64,000 nt of DNA from contig JAPFBE010000003.1 of NCBI GenBank assembly GCA_034336665.1, positions 39,406,360-39,470,359 on the forward strand. The letters are read 5' to 3'. The position numbers and the translations under genes are program-made. This document shows, piece by piece, positions 53,881 to 64,000 of the stretch. Each line of letters starts with the position of its first letter. Within the stretch, counting starts at the first letter, position 1. Origin of the DNA: Luscinia megarhynchos (taxonomy: Eukaryota; Chordata; Aves; Passeriformes; Turdidae). The notes beneath the pieces are model-generated. The model did not search any database. It saw only the letters and a program-made list of their open reading frames with translations, and was not told where the DNA came from.

Positions 53881-56800
53881 GGCTGCCACTCCCATGCTGA
53901 TTTCCTAAATAGGCTCAGAAGGGCTGAGAGGTGATGTGGCTTCTCTGCCAGTTAATTAAAAAGATCAGAGTTAATTCAGTGAGCACAATCTGTGAACTCG
54001 TGACAAATGTAAAGACCAAACATTTAGGCCTCGTGGGCTGTGAGGAACAAGTATTACCTTTGAAAAGCAAATACTCTGATACACAAAAGTGGTCGAAAAC
54101 TCAAGAGACAAAGCCAGATTTCTACGGGAATAACTGTACTGTGGCTGAGGTTAGAGTTTAGTATTCAAAGATAGGAAACACTGCTTTCATGTTCTGAGTA
54201 TGCCTCCATTCCTCACTTTCTTTTGCATTAGAGAAGATGCTGTAGAAGTCTTTTCCTGAACAAATCCCATGACTTCTATTCAATATTGAGCCCATACCTC
54301 CAAGTCTCAATAAAGGTTAAGCTGTCCTGAGAGATGTTCTTCCTTGAAGCAACAAAAACATCTTATGATAACCAAGGGAAAGGACCTGTACTAGACAGAC
54401 ACTTAGATCCTGTTTATTGCTTCTTGGAAGACATGCATTTCTTAGAATTTAAGGTACCATCGAGCCCCATAAAAGGATGTAGCATTGTCTAAGTTAGCAA
54501 AGGAAGAGCAAACCAAGTGATTGAATAGCAAAGGCTAAGGATCCTCCACAAAGATGCCCAACAAAATACTTCAAAGTTGAGAAAACATGCAGTGGCAAGT
54601 ACTTGACTTCTGTATTACTTTAAATAGCACCCTCATGGTATTTTGAAGACTCTGTATGTGTGCACCCCTACAGATACCACTAAGGCAAAAACAAAGGCCC
54701 AGTTCAAGAGCCTGAGGCAGCTGCACAGCCAGTACAGACAAGCATACACAGAGTCAATAGGAAATTCACCTTCCATAATTCTTTATTTTGTCAAAAATTC
54801 CAACTGTGCAACACATCTTACTCTCACGCATGTACTCCATGAACAGACAACATTTGGCATAACAACTGTTCTATGCTGGGGAGTACCAGCCCTTGCACTC
54901 AGCAACACTTTGAAGCCTCTGCAGGGAAAAAGCAATGACAGAATGCTTCAGCGGTACACAAGCCCAGGTTGAAAGCGTGAAGGCTACAAGTCACATTCTT
55001 ACATAGATTCCAGACAGGATTCTCTGGGGACCTTGTAGAGAAAGCCAGGTAAAGGAGACTCGACATTCATCTGCATTATTATCTGCCATGACCAACCTAG
55101 AGCTGCAAACACAAAGCAAGTAGCTTCACCTGCAGAACAGTAAGAATGGCTGAGTTCAGATGGGAACTGACCCACACTTCAGGAGATGAGCTAGTTTTGA
55201 AAGCAGTGCTCATGAACGCCAGTTACTGTCATATGCTTATTAAACAGGCTAATGGAACTCCAGTGCTGGAACACCTGCATGGTGCTCTCTAGTTGTGCTT
55301 TGTTACTGACTGCAACTTAGAGCACTTTTGTGTGGATGTCTAGGGTGGATTTGGTATCTCTTTGTTCAGGCAAAGCAAAACACTGCTATTGTTTGCAGTG
55401 CTCTTTACGCTACACTAGGTACATCTCTCAACCCACACAATAGCTGAGCAGTTTGTTAAAGCAAGATTGGAGTTATACCCAGGAAAAATGGTTGAATCAA
55501 AACTACCTTTCCTGTATCAGTACCACAGTTTAAAATTACTTTGGCTCCTTCATAAAGATGACAATTTATTTTTAGATAGCTGCAGAAAAAGCTACTGTTC
55601 TACCACTATACTTTCTTTGGGCAACAGTACTTAAATGCAATGAAGAAAAGGAACAGTCGACTGCTTAAAAATTCTGTATTAAGGAACCAGAAAATCCAAG
55701 ATTAGTGATTCAGACAGCATTTAAATAAGTGGAAAGGGAGCATAGTTTTTAAAGCTTGTGCACATTGAAAAAATGACACTGAGAAGCTTTTGGATTAACC
55801 CTACAGGCAAGAATAGATCTCCAGGTAGGACCTGGAACCAACCTACCTGTCAGGCTGACAGTGATTCATTTGGTGCCCTTTGCTTTGATAAAATTATTAA
55901 AAAGGTAAAAACAGCTGCACAAAATTGCTCTATGCTGGTTCTGGCACATACAGCAGCCCCATCTCCTGTTTCTATTTGCTCTCAGTTACTTCGACTGAAA
56001 GGAAGGCAAGAGGATTACAGCTGGTCCATTAGGAGAGCAATTCAAATGCTGCTTATGTTACAGAGAGCCAAAGCTGACGCTGTTTCTGGGAAATGCCAAA
56101 TGTGCTACGATTCTCACCACACAGTCCAAAGAAAGAGAAAAAAAATCTAAGCTTTAAGATCTGAGAAAAAGTACAAAATGTCTGCTGCAGGGAAAAATTT
56201 ACATGTTTTAGGCTGAGGGGAAATTAAAATAACAAATATCTAAAAAAACAAACCCCACAAAGAAGATGATAGATATAGTAAAATTGTTACTGTTAGGACC
56301 AGTGCTTGAGATAGCTGACATGATTTACTAGTTCTCTCACAGTACTGGTATCCAACACTTAGCATTCATCTTCCAGATGAATGAATGCTTGAATTTCTGT
56401 AAATAAGAGATTACCAATACTGAAAAAAAATGAAAACTGGAACAGTACTTTGTTGCACTGTTTCAGCTGCCTCTAAACAAACTACATTGTCAAGTTCTAT
56501 GGTTAAGGCAGTTTGTCTCACAAACCTTTGGGTATAATGGTCCTGGACTGGTTTTGGTACACCTCATTTTTTATTTCCTTTTCTGAAACACTTTCAAAGG
56601 CAAAACTAAGCTTATTCTTCAGTATGAGAAGCATTTATTACATGTAAAGTTCCACCTTTTCTTATTATAAAGGAAGAAAACTTACACCCTCTTTGTGCAA
56701 AGATCTGTTTCAAGAGACAATTGAGATCAACTTGAAGAACACTTCAGTAAGAACTAAAGTTTTTTAAGATCAATGCATGTATTAACAGCTTTGAAGTAAC

Positions 56801-57334
56801 AGAGTGGAAAAACCTCACTCACCTTTGTTAGAAATTAGATACTCTACGCCTCTGTTTGCTGGTAAATGATGTATTGCTCTCGAAGTACTGGAAAAACCTG
56901 AGAAGGTTTTTGAATTCTTTCAGGTCAGACTGTCAACTGCATGATTGTTTTAAATGAAACACAGGCTACTACAACAGGTTTGCTGCCTACCAGATCACGT
57001 TGCACATTTGCAGCTGGAACAACACTACATTTTATAAGTTAAGCAATGCAATTGCATGAAAATAAAACATGAAAAACATTTTAAAGTCAAGATATGTATA
57101 TTTACTGTCACACAAGGAATGCCATTAAGTTTCCATTCTACACACTCGGGTGAAAAATTTCTTAAAAAGTCAAGAAACAAAAAAGCATAAAATCTGTAAT
57201 AGGCAACAATATACAAAGTTTCAAATATAAAATTGTGACTTGTATAGTTTGTTATTTTCATCTTTTCACAAGAGTAAATTAAAAGAACCACACATCACTG
57301 AACTTCTACACAAGCTCCTTGTGTTTCAATGTCA

Positions 57335-57340
57335 TTTATT
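57335..57340 (-). terminator. IPO5: Candidate distal poly(A) signal of IPO5
   Basis: AATAAA on the minus strand. A GU/U-rich element, GTGATGTGTGGTTCTTTT, starts about 45 bases downstream. Cleavage is expected 10-30 bases past the hexamer, near 57305-57325. Confidence 0.5.
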
Positions 57341-57903
57341 GAGGAGTGAATGAGATACTGTCAGACATGCCAAAGAGACTTCACATTCAAGGGCTGGAAG
57401 CTGAACAGCTTTCCTCATTGAGTCACTGTACAAGTTGGTTTTGGGAATCGAAAGTGCGATCAATGAGGTCTTCATGCTCCATGTTTGTCTTCAGTTTTTC
57501 ATCTTTTGATCTACTACCTTGTTGGGCAGAAGGACATTTCCTACCCTACAAAGACTCACACTCCAATTAATACAATTAACACTAGATGTAGAGAAACGTT
57601 TATCTGTTATAATGTACATCTACTGTTGGAGGTCCTATGTCTAATGAGAAAATTCAGCTTGTTTCCCTTTCGCCATCGTATGGATGGCTGATACCGTTAG
57701 AAAAATACTCTTCAGTGCTATTGTAGGGTTTACAGGAAACTTCTTTCATGTTGTGGGATAGAAACCGATTTAAACACCGCTCTGAAAGAATGCTTCTTCC
57801 TGCTGCCACTGCCTGTAGGTTGCAGAAGAATGGCCTACATGCACTACAGTTCTGGTTTTACTCAGAAAAGAAACAAAAGAAACCTAAACGATAGGGTAAA
57901 ACG

Positions 57904-57909
57904 TTTATT
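57904..57909 (-). terminator. IPO5: Candidate proximal poly(A) signal of IPO5
   Basis: AATAAA on the minus strand about 40 bases after the stop codon, followed by a U-rich stretch (TTTCTTTTGTTTCTTTT). Its use would give an almost UTR-less transcript. Confidence 0.35.
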
Positions 57910-57946
57910 TGGAGTTAGTTTTCTTGCAGATGATAATTAAGGCCCT

Positions 57947-58033
57947 TCAAGCAGAGTTCAGGAGCTCCTGTATGGCTGCCTGTTGATCCGCATTGAGCTG
58001 TGATATGCATTCTGTCCACAGTCCTCCAGAAGT
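57947..58033 (-). CDS. IPO5: IPO5 last coding exon, C-terminal 28 residues and stop
   Basis: Importin-5 (RanBP5, karyopherin beta-3) is a HEAT-repeat nuclear import receptor that carries ribosomal proteins, histones and other cargo through the nuclear pore under RanGTP control. This exon reads [20 protein letters not shown] and ends IQELLNSA, then TGA at 57949-57947, matching the conserved C-terminus. The acceptor is a long pyrimidine run ending TTTTTTTTTCCAG, with its AG at 58035-58034. It joins the previous exon in phase 0. The residues NAD replace the SPE I recall from human, a minor change in a surface helix. Confidence 0.95.
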   Translation of the reverse strand, partial: TSGGLWTECISQLNADQQAAIQELLNSA

Positions 58034-60603
58034 CTGGAAAAAAAAAAACCAAAAGAGAAGTGGTCTTTATGCAGGCTGAAAGTGTCCAAAGCACATCCTA
58101 AACTTTGCTATGTTTACAAAGCTCAACATTCACTCAGCTGATTCCTGCAATATACATGCCCAAGAGACTGAAATCTTCAGTGATACACAGTGCTACACAA
58201 GTCCAACTTGAGATGCTCTAAAAGGCTGAACAGCAGCAGAGTGATTCAGAACTCCTGGGAATTGTCTGTAGCAACTACATGGGGTGACAAATGACACTCC
58301 AGTGCTAACCACAGCCTAAACCATTTACACCAAAGTTAATATTCAGGCAAAACTGAACCATGCCTCTTCCACACGAGTGCTTTGGGCACTGGTGCAGCAG
58401 TAACACACTCAGAGATTTGAGGTGAGCACTGGGATTACAGCACAATGTGCTACATGGAGGTGTGCAAAATTCTGCTGCCAACACAGGGCATGGCTCTTCA
58501 TTGAAAGGAAAGGTCAATTACCTCCCAGAGAGAACTGCACAGCATCTGCCTGGGTAAATATGAACCCTTCATCTGTGCTACCACAGGCCTCAGCTGAGAC
58601 ATTAGCTTTCAAAGTCACCATCAGTAAGCACTGCTCTAATGGCACCAGAAAGTGCTGAATATTAATTAAGATTGAGGAAAAAGCATTTATTCACTTATCA
58701 ATAGAAACTGGAAGCAATTGGCACCCTGCCTTCTTTAGGACAATGACAGGGAAAAAAATTCCAGGTGACTGAGTTTAGGTCTTTACATTGGCTTTTGTAA
58801 TAACAGTATAATTTAAGTAAATTTAAAAAAAAGTTTAATTTATATTTGGTATATTTTACATTCAGTTTGATTATAATGTCCTTGTCTCAAAATTTAAAAA
58901 GTTTAAAAATTTTAAAATGGATTAAAAAATTTTAAAAATAAATGCTCTCAAATGTAAGTTTTTATATTTACTTTTAAATATCATTAGCATTTTAGAGTCC
59001 TAATGTATGATGAAATATTGCAGAATTAAATGCACTCTTCCAGCATTTCTGATGCATGTTTAAATTGATACTTTACAGTGAAATATTTCTGGCCTGAAAA
59101 TACCTAAGCAAAGAAGTTTACATTCAATTCCAATAACGACCATGTTGCTTATGCCACACACTGGCAGTGAAACAGCTTACCGAGATAATTTTAAAAAAGA
59201 AAAAAAGTCTCCTGGAATCTGGGAAACAGGAGCTTGTTAGCAACTACACAACCTTGAAAATTCCTATCATAGTATAAAACTCTTACAGTCAGTAAGCATA
59301 TAAAAGTCTTACAGCTTTACTAAAGTCAAAATATCTTATATGAAGAGAAATAGGATTGGTAACACTCTGCTAAAATTGTATTTTTTAAAATATATGACTT
59401 TTAGGATATTTTTTTTCTCCTCAATCTGAAGGTAAATCATTCAGCCAATGCTGAAGGTCTTGTATCATATTAATCTTCCAATCAATCCTGGCCAAAACCA
59501 GACATTGCTGTATACAACTAATCTGTACATGTGTGTGCCACTGCATTGTTAAAAAAATAAACCTTGATGATTTGAGGTAAAGTGACAAATGCATTCCGTA
59601 AACCCTAATACAAAGGTCAATTCCCAGACTTTAAGTGCTAACAGATTTGTATCTGTCAGGCAGAATCTAGAGCAGCCACTTACACTACTTTCACTTTGGA
59701 ACTTGGCTCAATTTCCTTCTCTTTATGCCTTCAGAATTTTAACAACTTCTTCTACCAGACAAAATGGATCTCTCAGGCTAATACACTCATACAGGTGAAT
59801 CTTTCCAATATCAAGTGTCCCTAAAATTCTTGAACCTGCATTTTGCCAAGGTAGGTCAGGTAGAAAGGCCAATAATTGAAGATCTGCCTCTCAAAATCCT
59901 CCATGCTTTTTTTATGAGCGAGATGCTTACCAGGCACATTCCTTTCTCTCATTAGTACTACATCCACCCAAGAACATTTGGCGCTGCAGCAGATCTGCAC
60001 TATGAGCACTATCACTTTCAGCACTGTAGAGAAGCACTGTTCAAGTACCTGGACATCCTTAAGTGACTCATTATGGCATAAAGGAAGTGAACCTTAGGGC
60101 AGTTACCCAAAGGCAGGGAAAACATCGAACCTATATTTGCACTGGAATGAAAAGGGCAGTAGTAAAACAACTTGTTTGCACTCATTCTCTAACGAAGAAC
60201 CCAAGCTGCTGCTGTACTAGAAAGTCACCACAGGATGCTGGTGACCCTTACAAGAACCACATGTTGGATCTAATCCTGCAGTACAGTTCACTGATAAAAG
60301 GACATGCAGATTTCTCTCCAGATTCTAATTTCTGACTCAGAAAAAGACCCCACAAAAAACTAATACTGGCTCACACATTTACCATCTTGCTGCATTACAG
60401 TTGGCTACAGTTATTTTATCCAAGTGCAAATGTCACCAACTTTTATCATTAATCATTCAAGGAACATCCAAGGATCTCCAAGATCACTGGTTGAACCATT
60501 ATTCTCTAAGGAGATAAGGCTCTCAAAACTGGTTCAACAGTTTAGTTCCTTCTGCAAACAGATTCTACATGTTCCCTTTATACTTGAGCAAGCTTTTGTT
60601 TAC
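58034..60603 (-). other. IPO5: IPO5 final intron
   Basis: A phase 0 intron between donor GTAAAC (60603) and the acceptor at 58034. It contains an extreme A/T low-complexity patch near 58.8-58.98 kb and otherwise only short unrecognised open frames. Confidence 0.85.
58800..58985. repeat. AT-rich low-complexity patch
   Basis: Almost entirely A and T, with repeated TTTAAAAA/TTTTAAAA units such as AAAAAGTTTAAAAATTTTAA. The TTTTAAAA units are self-complementary, so local hairpins are possible. It lies within the last IPO5 intron. Confidence 0.8.
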
Positions 60604-60745
60604 CTGCACTTGGCGAACGACGTTAGCCAGCCGCTTGGTACATGGATCTTCGTGTTTGATAGCTTCGTGCATTTCACCATCCGCGATTATACCGAGTATT
60701 CTGGGAAGGTTGGAGTTGTTGGGGCCGAGGACAATCGGGTTATTG
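60604..60745 (-). CDS. IPO5: IPO5 penultimate coding exon
   Basis: The exon is 142 bases long and encodes [20 protein letters not shown] then [20 protein letters not shown] and NVVRQVQ. This is a near-identical match to the C-terminal HEAT repeats of importin-5. The acceptor is TTTTGTAACAG (AG at 60747-60746). The exon starts with C, which completes a Ser codon with AG from the previous exon (phase 2). It ends CAAGTGCAG followed by donor GTAAAC. The exon keeps more CpG dinucleotides (ATCGCG, AACGTCGTTCGCC) than its flanks. Confidence 0.95.
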
Positions 60746-62231
60746 CTGTTACAAAAGATATATTGAAAAGGGATTCATGTTTATCTAAAATAATGGAAAC
60801 ATTTTACACGCAAGATTAGTGATTTTGAATGGTCTTATTCTAAAGCTGCTTATTTAGGTTTAAGTTTCACACAGCTGAAGAAGTATGCACAGCTTTGTTG
60901 CCTGCTGACAGCATGTTCCCCCTTCTGTTAATATTTAACCAGCTGATTCTTTACTCAGCCTAAACTTTATCAGGAAGAAGGTCTGAACTTTACAGAATGG
61001 CTGAGTTCCATGCAGATGATGGAACTGCAAATAGTGTGACAGAAACACCCTGCCTAAAAGGACTTTTTCCTCTCCCTGTGCTCCCAGGACATTGAGTTAC
61101 TGGTGTCAGGAGTGCCAGTAACGTCAGCTCTCTACCAGCACTCTCCATGACACAGCAAGTAAGCAGTTCTGCTCCCTCTTTCCCAGCCAAATGCTGGAGA
61201 GTAGAGGAGTATTAGCAATCAGGAATTTGTGTGGAACACATGATCTACTTCCAGTCTTGCCACGTACCAATGCTGGAATGCAGAGGCTGTGAATCTAGGA
61301 CTGGCAGAGCTCCAGAGAAGCAGGTAGCCAGGCTGAGCCACCTGCACAGAGCCGGGTACAGAAGTGTGCAGGTACTGCAATTCTCCATTTCTATGTTCCT
61401 GTTTACATGCACACCTGGCAGCATTATTATGGTGTCTCTACACAATTCTTCTATAATCAGTCTAGGGACCTCAGTTGACATTTTGAGACTGTCTTAATAA
61501 AGCACCCAGAGATACAAGGTATTCACAGAATAGAAATGACTGTACGAAATCTAAGTTACTTCCTTTGTATCTTTCTCCTAAGATATACAGTGCCAGCCAG
61601 AATGTGTTTACTACATAACACCTCAGAGGCTACATTCTTTCAGTCATTTATGAAGTGCACCACACTAGAATAACTGTTCACTTTCTTCCCTCCATTTACC
61701 TACAGGAGGGAACACAAATCCAAAGAATAAACTGTGGGATAAGATGCTTTCAACAATTACTGAAATAATAGATAGTACAATAGATTTTCCCATATTATTT
61801 CTTTACTTTATACTTCACTTTGTTGGAAAACAAAAAGGCGCAAAACTACTTTAAAGAAGGCTGCAAGAGCATGTGTGCTGCTTTTAAGAGAAAGCAGCAT
61901 GATCAGTAACTGGTCCTGCTATGTAAGCAGAGTATTTGAAACTTCTCCTGAAATTTTTTGTACAAGTTTTCTGCAGATCCTTTCCCATTACGGACATATA
62001 AAGCAGCCAGGATATTTTTTTCCAGCCATACAGATATTATTTAGGACAAAAACAGTAGCTGTTTAAAAAAGCATCAATAACATCAGGGAAGGCTCAGTTC
62101 TCACATTTCAAATTATCTTCTCTGAACCACATGTAGATTAATCTCATAGCTTCTCAGTTTTGGAAGAAGAGTGCAAGGAAAGAGCATGCAAACAGGCTTA
62201 GTTTCTGCAGTAGTGTGAAGAGTTGCCTTAC
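60746..62231 (-). other. IPO5: IPO5 intron (second last)
   Basis: A phase 2 intron of about 1.5 kb with donor GTAAGG at 62231 and the acceptor at 60746. No other feature is supported inside; the open frames are short and unrecognised. Confidence 0.85.
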
Positions 62232-62460
62232 CTCTCAAGTAAGTCACACAGGTAATTGAAGGTATGAACAGCCTCTTCTTTGTCTTCATGAAGTGGAAGC
62301 CATGATAACCAGTGTGGAAGGACTTCTTCAACATTTATACAGTCAGGCTTGAATTTCATTATCTTTCCTATTGCTGAAATGCAGTTTTCTGTCGCATTGA
62401 CGTTCTCTTTGGCTTTGGCATCTGGTGACTGAATGACTCTCACCAGCAATGGAAGTGCCT
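62232..62460 (-). CDS. IPO5: IPO5 third-last coding exon
   Basis: The exon is 229 bases long and encodes [20 protein letters not shown] then [40 protein letters not shown] and [15 protein letters not shown], matching the C-terminal HEAT repeats of importin-5. The acceptor is TTTTTTAACAATTAG with its AG at 62462-62461. The first two exon bases (AG) finish a codon begun in the exon upstream, outside the window. The donor AG|GTAAGG leaves phase 2. The substitution pattern relative to human (for example S-A-D to S-P-D) is conservative, so the gene looks intact and constrained. Confidence 0.95.
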
Positions 62461-64000
62461 CTAATTGTTAAAAAAGCACAAGAATAAAGTTTACTGCACG
62501 ATGAAGCTATACTTTATTTAATTCTACGTGAGACAATTGTATGTATTAAAACCAGGATTTTTTTGTGTTCCAAGCACTAAAATCTAGTAACTCAAATGTT
62601 CCACTGCTTCTAGGTTCTTCTCTGCTCAATAACTACCATATGAAAACCAAACAGATAGATAAAGCTTTGCAAGGAAACAGAAGAAAACAGCTACTCCGAA
62701 AGTTTTGAATTTGCTTTAGAAGTTCAGAAGAAAATAATATTCCCATGTCTCTCAAATGGAGTTATGCAATCTAAAACACATGAGACACCGTAGATAGCAA
62801 GCATTATTTCTTTAATTGAATGGGCTCTATAAACACAGGAGGAGGAAAAGCACTGCTACGTGATATTCACTGTGAATGTCACTCATTCATTCAATGTGAG
62901 CTATAGTGCACATCTTCAGTGTATGCCTGCTGTGTATCTATTGCTAGTGGGCGCATCTGTATATAAAAATATGTATGGATGTACACATACACCATTAGAA
63001 TGTGCCCTAGGGAAAGCTCATAGGAGTATTCTCACCTGGTGAATCAACTTGGCATAGTTAAGTCATAAAAACCAAAGAAAGGAAATGTCTTTTAATGGAG
63101 GAAAAATGCTAGTTTTCTTCCTAGGTAAATAGCAATTATATTTTTTTAAACAGTCATGTTTAACCACACACACACTTCTAGATGTACATTAATGTCATAT
63201 TTTTAGCTACTAGTGTCCATGCAGACTTCCAAGTACACTACATGCAAGCAGGAACAATTGTCCTTGTGCTCTTCTACTAAAAATAAAATGCTAAAGCTGC
63301 GAAATTCTCTATCACCACAGTTAGCAGGCTTTGGAATTGTACAGAAAGCACAATTCAAAATAACTCTAATTACTGAGGAAGAGTGAGATTTCACACTTCT
63401 GAATTTTGATAAGTAGAAGCTTTGCAGTTAAAGAATACACAATCACACCTTCTATATTAAGTCCACTGCATTAGATTTTTGAAGAAAGGAGGAGCTATGG
63501 AAAAAATGTTAAACATTACAGAACTACAGAAACACCAGACCCAGGAGCTTACATATTGAATGTAGGATAATGATGCTGGACTATTCCCCAAAACAGAGTT
63601 TGTGTCAGAGAGGTCCACAGTGTCCAGGACAACTGAGCCTGCATTTTATACCTCAGGTTTTCATGGCTGCTGAAGCTAAATCTCATCTAATCTGTAATCT
63701 CTAATACTAATGGATAACTCTGTAGGTGTGTGTGTCCTTGTAACTGTAAAATTAGGGAGGCATCAAAATAAATCAGCATAATTTGCTCCCTACAGCCTAC
63801 CAAACAAGTTTTCATCTTGTGCCTAAAACAGATCCATTCTCATATAGATATTGTGTTAGATAAACCTTAAAAAAGCCTTTTGACAATAGAAGACCCATCT
63901 TCTATGATGTTAAGCTTTTTTCCAAGGACTGACTGCTCTGACACCTGTCATCTTTCAGTTTTGAGGCCACTGATGTGATTTAGGAAGAAATCCATGCAGT
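62461..64000 (-). other. IPO5: IPO5 intron, 5' part cut off by window edge
   Basis: Intronic sequence upstream of the third-last exon. I searched for the preceding importin-5 exon and did not find it, so it lies beyond the right edge. Only short A/T-rich open frames and a small CA-rich stretch (63165-63175) are present. Confidence 0.75.

Larger units (their letters stand above)
44161..57317. other. Intergenic region between FARP1 promoter and IPO5 3' end
   Basis: About 13 kb of mostly A/T-rich DNA. I found a CR1 scrap near 45.3 kb, a T17 run at 52.5 kb and a probable LTR at 53.5 kb. Open frames such as a 130-codon plus-strand frame at 55758-56150 and overlapping frames at 48.8 kb show no recognised domains. 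I found no supported gene here. It separates two genes transcribed in the same direction, so it would hold the IPO5 termination zone and distal FARP1 regulatory sequence. Confidence 0.65.
57318..57946 (-). other. IPO5: IPO5 3' UTR (proposed extent)
   Basis: Sequence after the IPO5 stop codon on the minus strand. Two AATAAA signals are seen, one about 40 bases after the stop and one at 57340-57335. The second is followed by a GU-rich stretch (GTGATGTGTGGTTCTTTT), so it is the better candidate for the main end. A longer UTR using still more distal signals cannot be excluded. Confidence 0.5.

Noticed and set aside
55758..56150. 130-codon plus-strand open frame between the genes
   Set aside because: No recognised domain, no splice or promoter context, low-complexity Lys/Arg end. 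Length is compatible with chance.
62500..64000. Search for a further upstream IPO5 exon
   Set aside because: No stretch encodes the HEAT repeat preceding [10 protein letters not shown], so that exon is outside the window.
1..64000. tRNA, rRNA, CRISPR, operons or other prokaryotic or defence systems
   Set aside because: None seen. The split genes and CR1 repeats show vertebrate nuclear DNA.

Overview
This is a piece of a vertebrate nuclear genome, most likely a bird and possibly a passerine. The evidence is intron-split genes with GT-AG junctions on the minus strand, CR1-type LINE remnants including 3' ends with the typical ATTCTATG-like tail, an LTR of a kind I associate with passerine genomes, sparse repeats and a compact gene spacing. 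Nothing prokaryotic is present: no operons, tRNAs, rRNAs or CRISPR arrays.

Both recognisable genes are transcribed leftwards. At the right end (57.3-64.0 kb) lie the last three exons of IPO5 (importin-5/RanBP5), coding for about 151 C-terminal residues and the stop codon. About 14 kb further along the same strand is a large CpG island (about 42.8-44.1 kb). It is the probable promoter and untranslated first exon of FARP1 (FERM, RhoGEF and pleckstrin domain protein 1). A first intron of about 38 kb follows. Next comes the first coding exon (5346-5516, 57 codons, ending in phase 0 at the start of the FERM domain), and then the beginning of intron 2, which runs off the left edge. IPO5 followed by FARP1 on one strand matches the order I recall at human 13q32.

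Region by region: 1-5345 is FARP1 intron 2 with a probable MIR/CORE-SINE fossil. 5346-5541 is FARP1 exon 2. 5542-43407 is intron 1, holding CR1 relics (9.8, 15.9-16.1 and 23.0-24.2 kb), two GC-rich islands (13.24-13.53 and 15.0-15.7 kb), a broken coding-like segment (35.27-35.88 kb), and several microsatellites and homopolymers. 41.9-44.2 kb is the CpG island. 44.2-57.3 kb is intergenic, with a CR1 scrap and a probable solo LTR at 53.46-53.88 kb. 57.3-64.0 kb is the 3' part of IPO5.

The more unusual observations are a predicted pair of upstream ORFs in the FARP1 leader joined by a TAATG overlap, the second closed only by splicing. There is also an intronic GC-rich open frame with an 18-bp tandem repeat (LEQxQA), an unidentified frame-broken coding-like segment, and two candidate IPO5 poly(A) signals. 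I found no convincing novel multi-gene system. Most open frames here are chance ORFs in intronic or CpG-island DNA.
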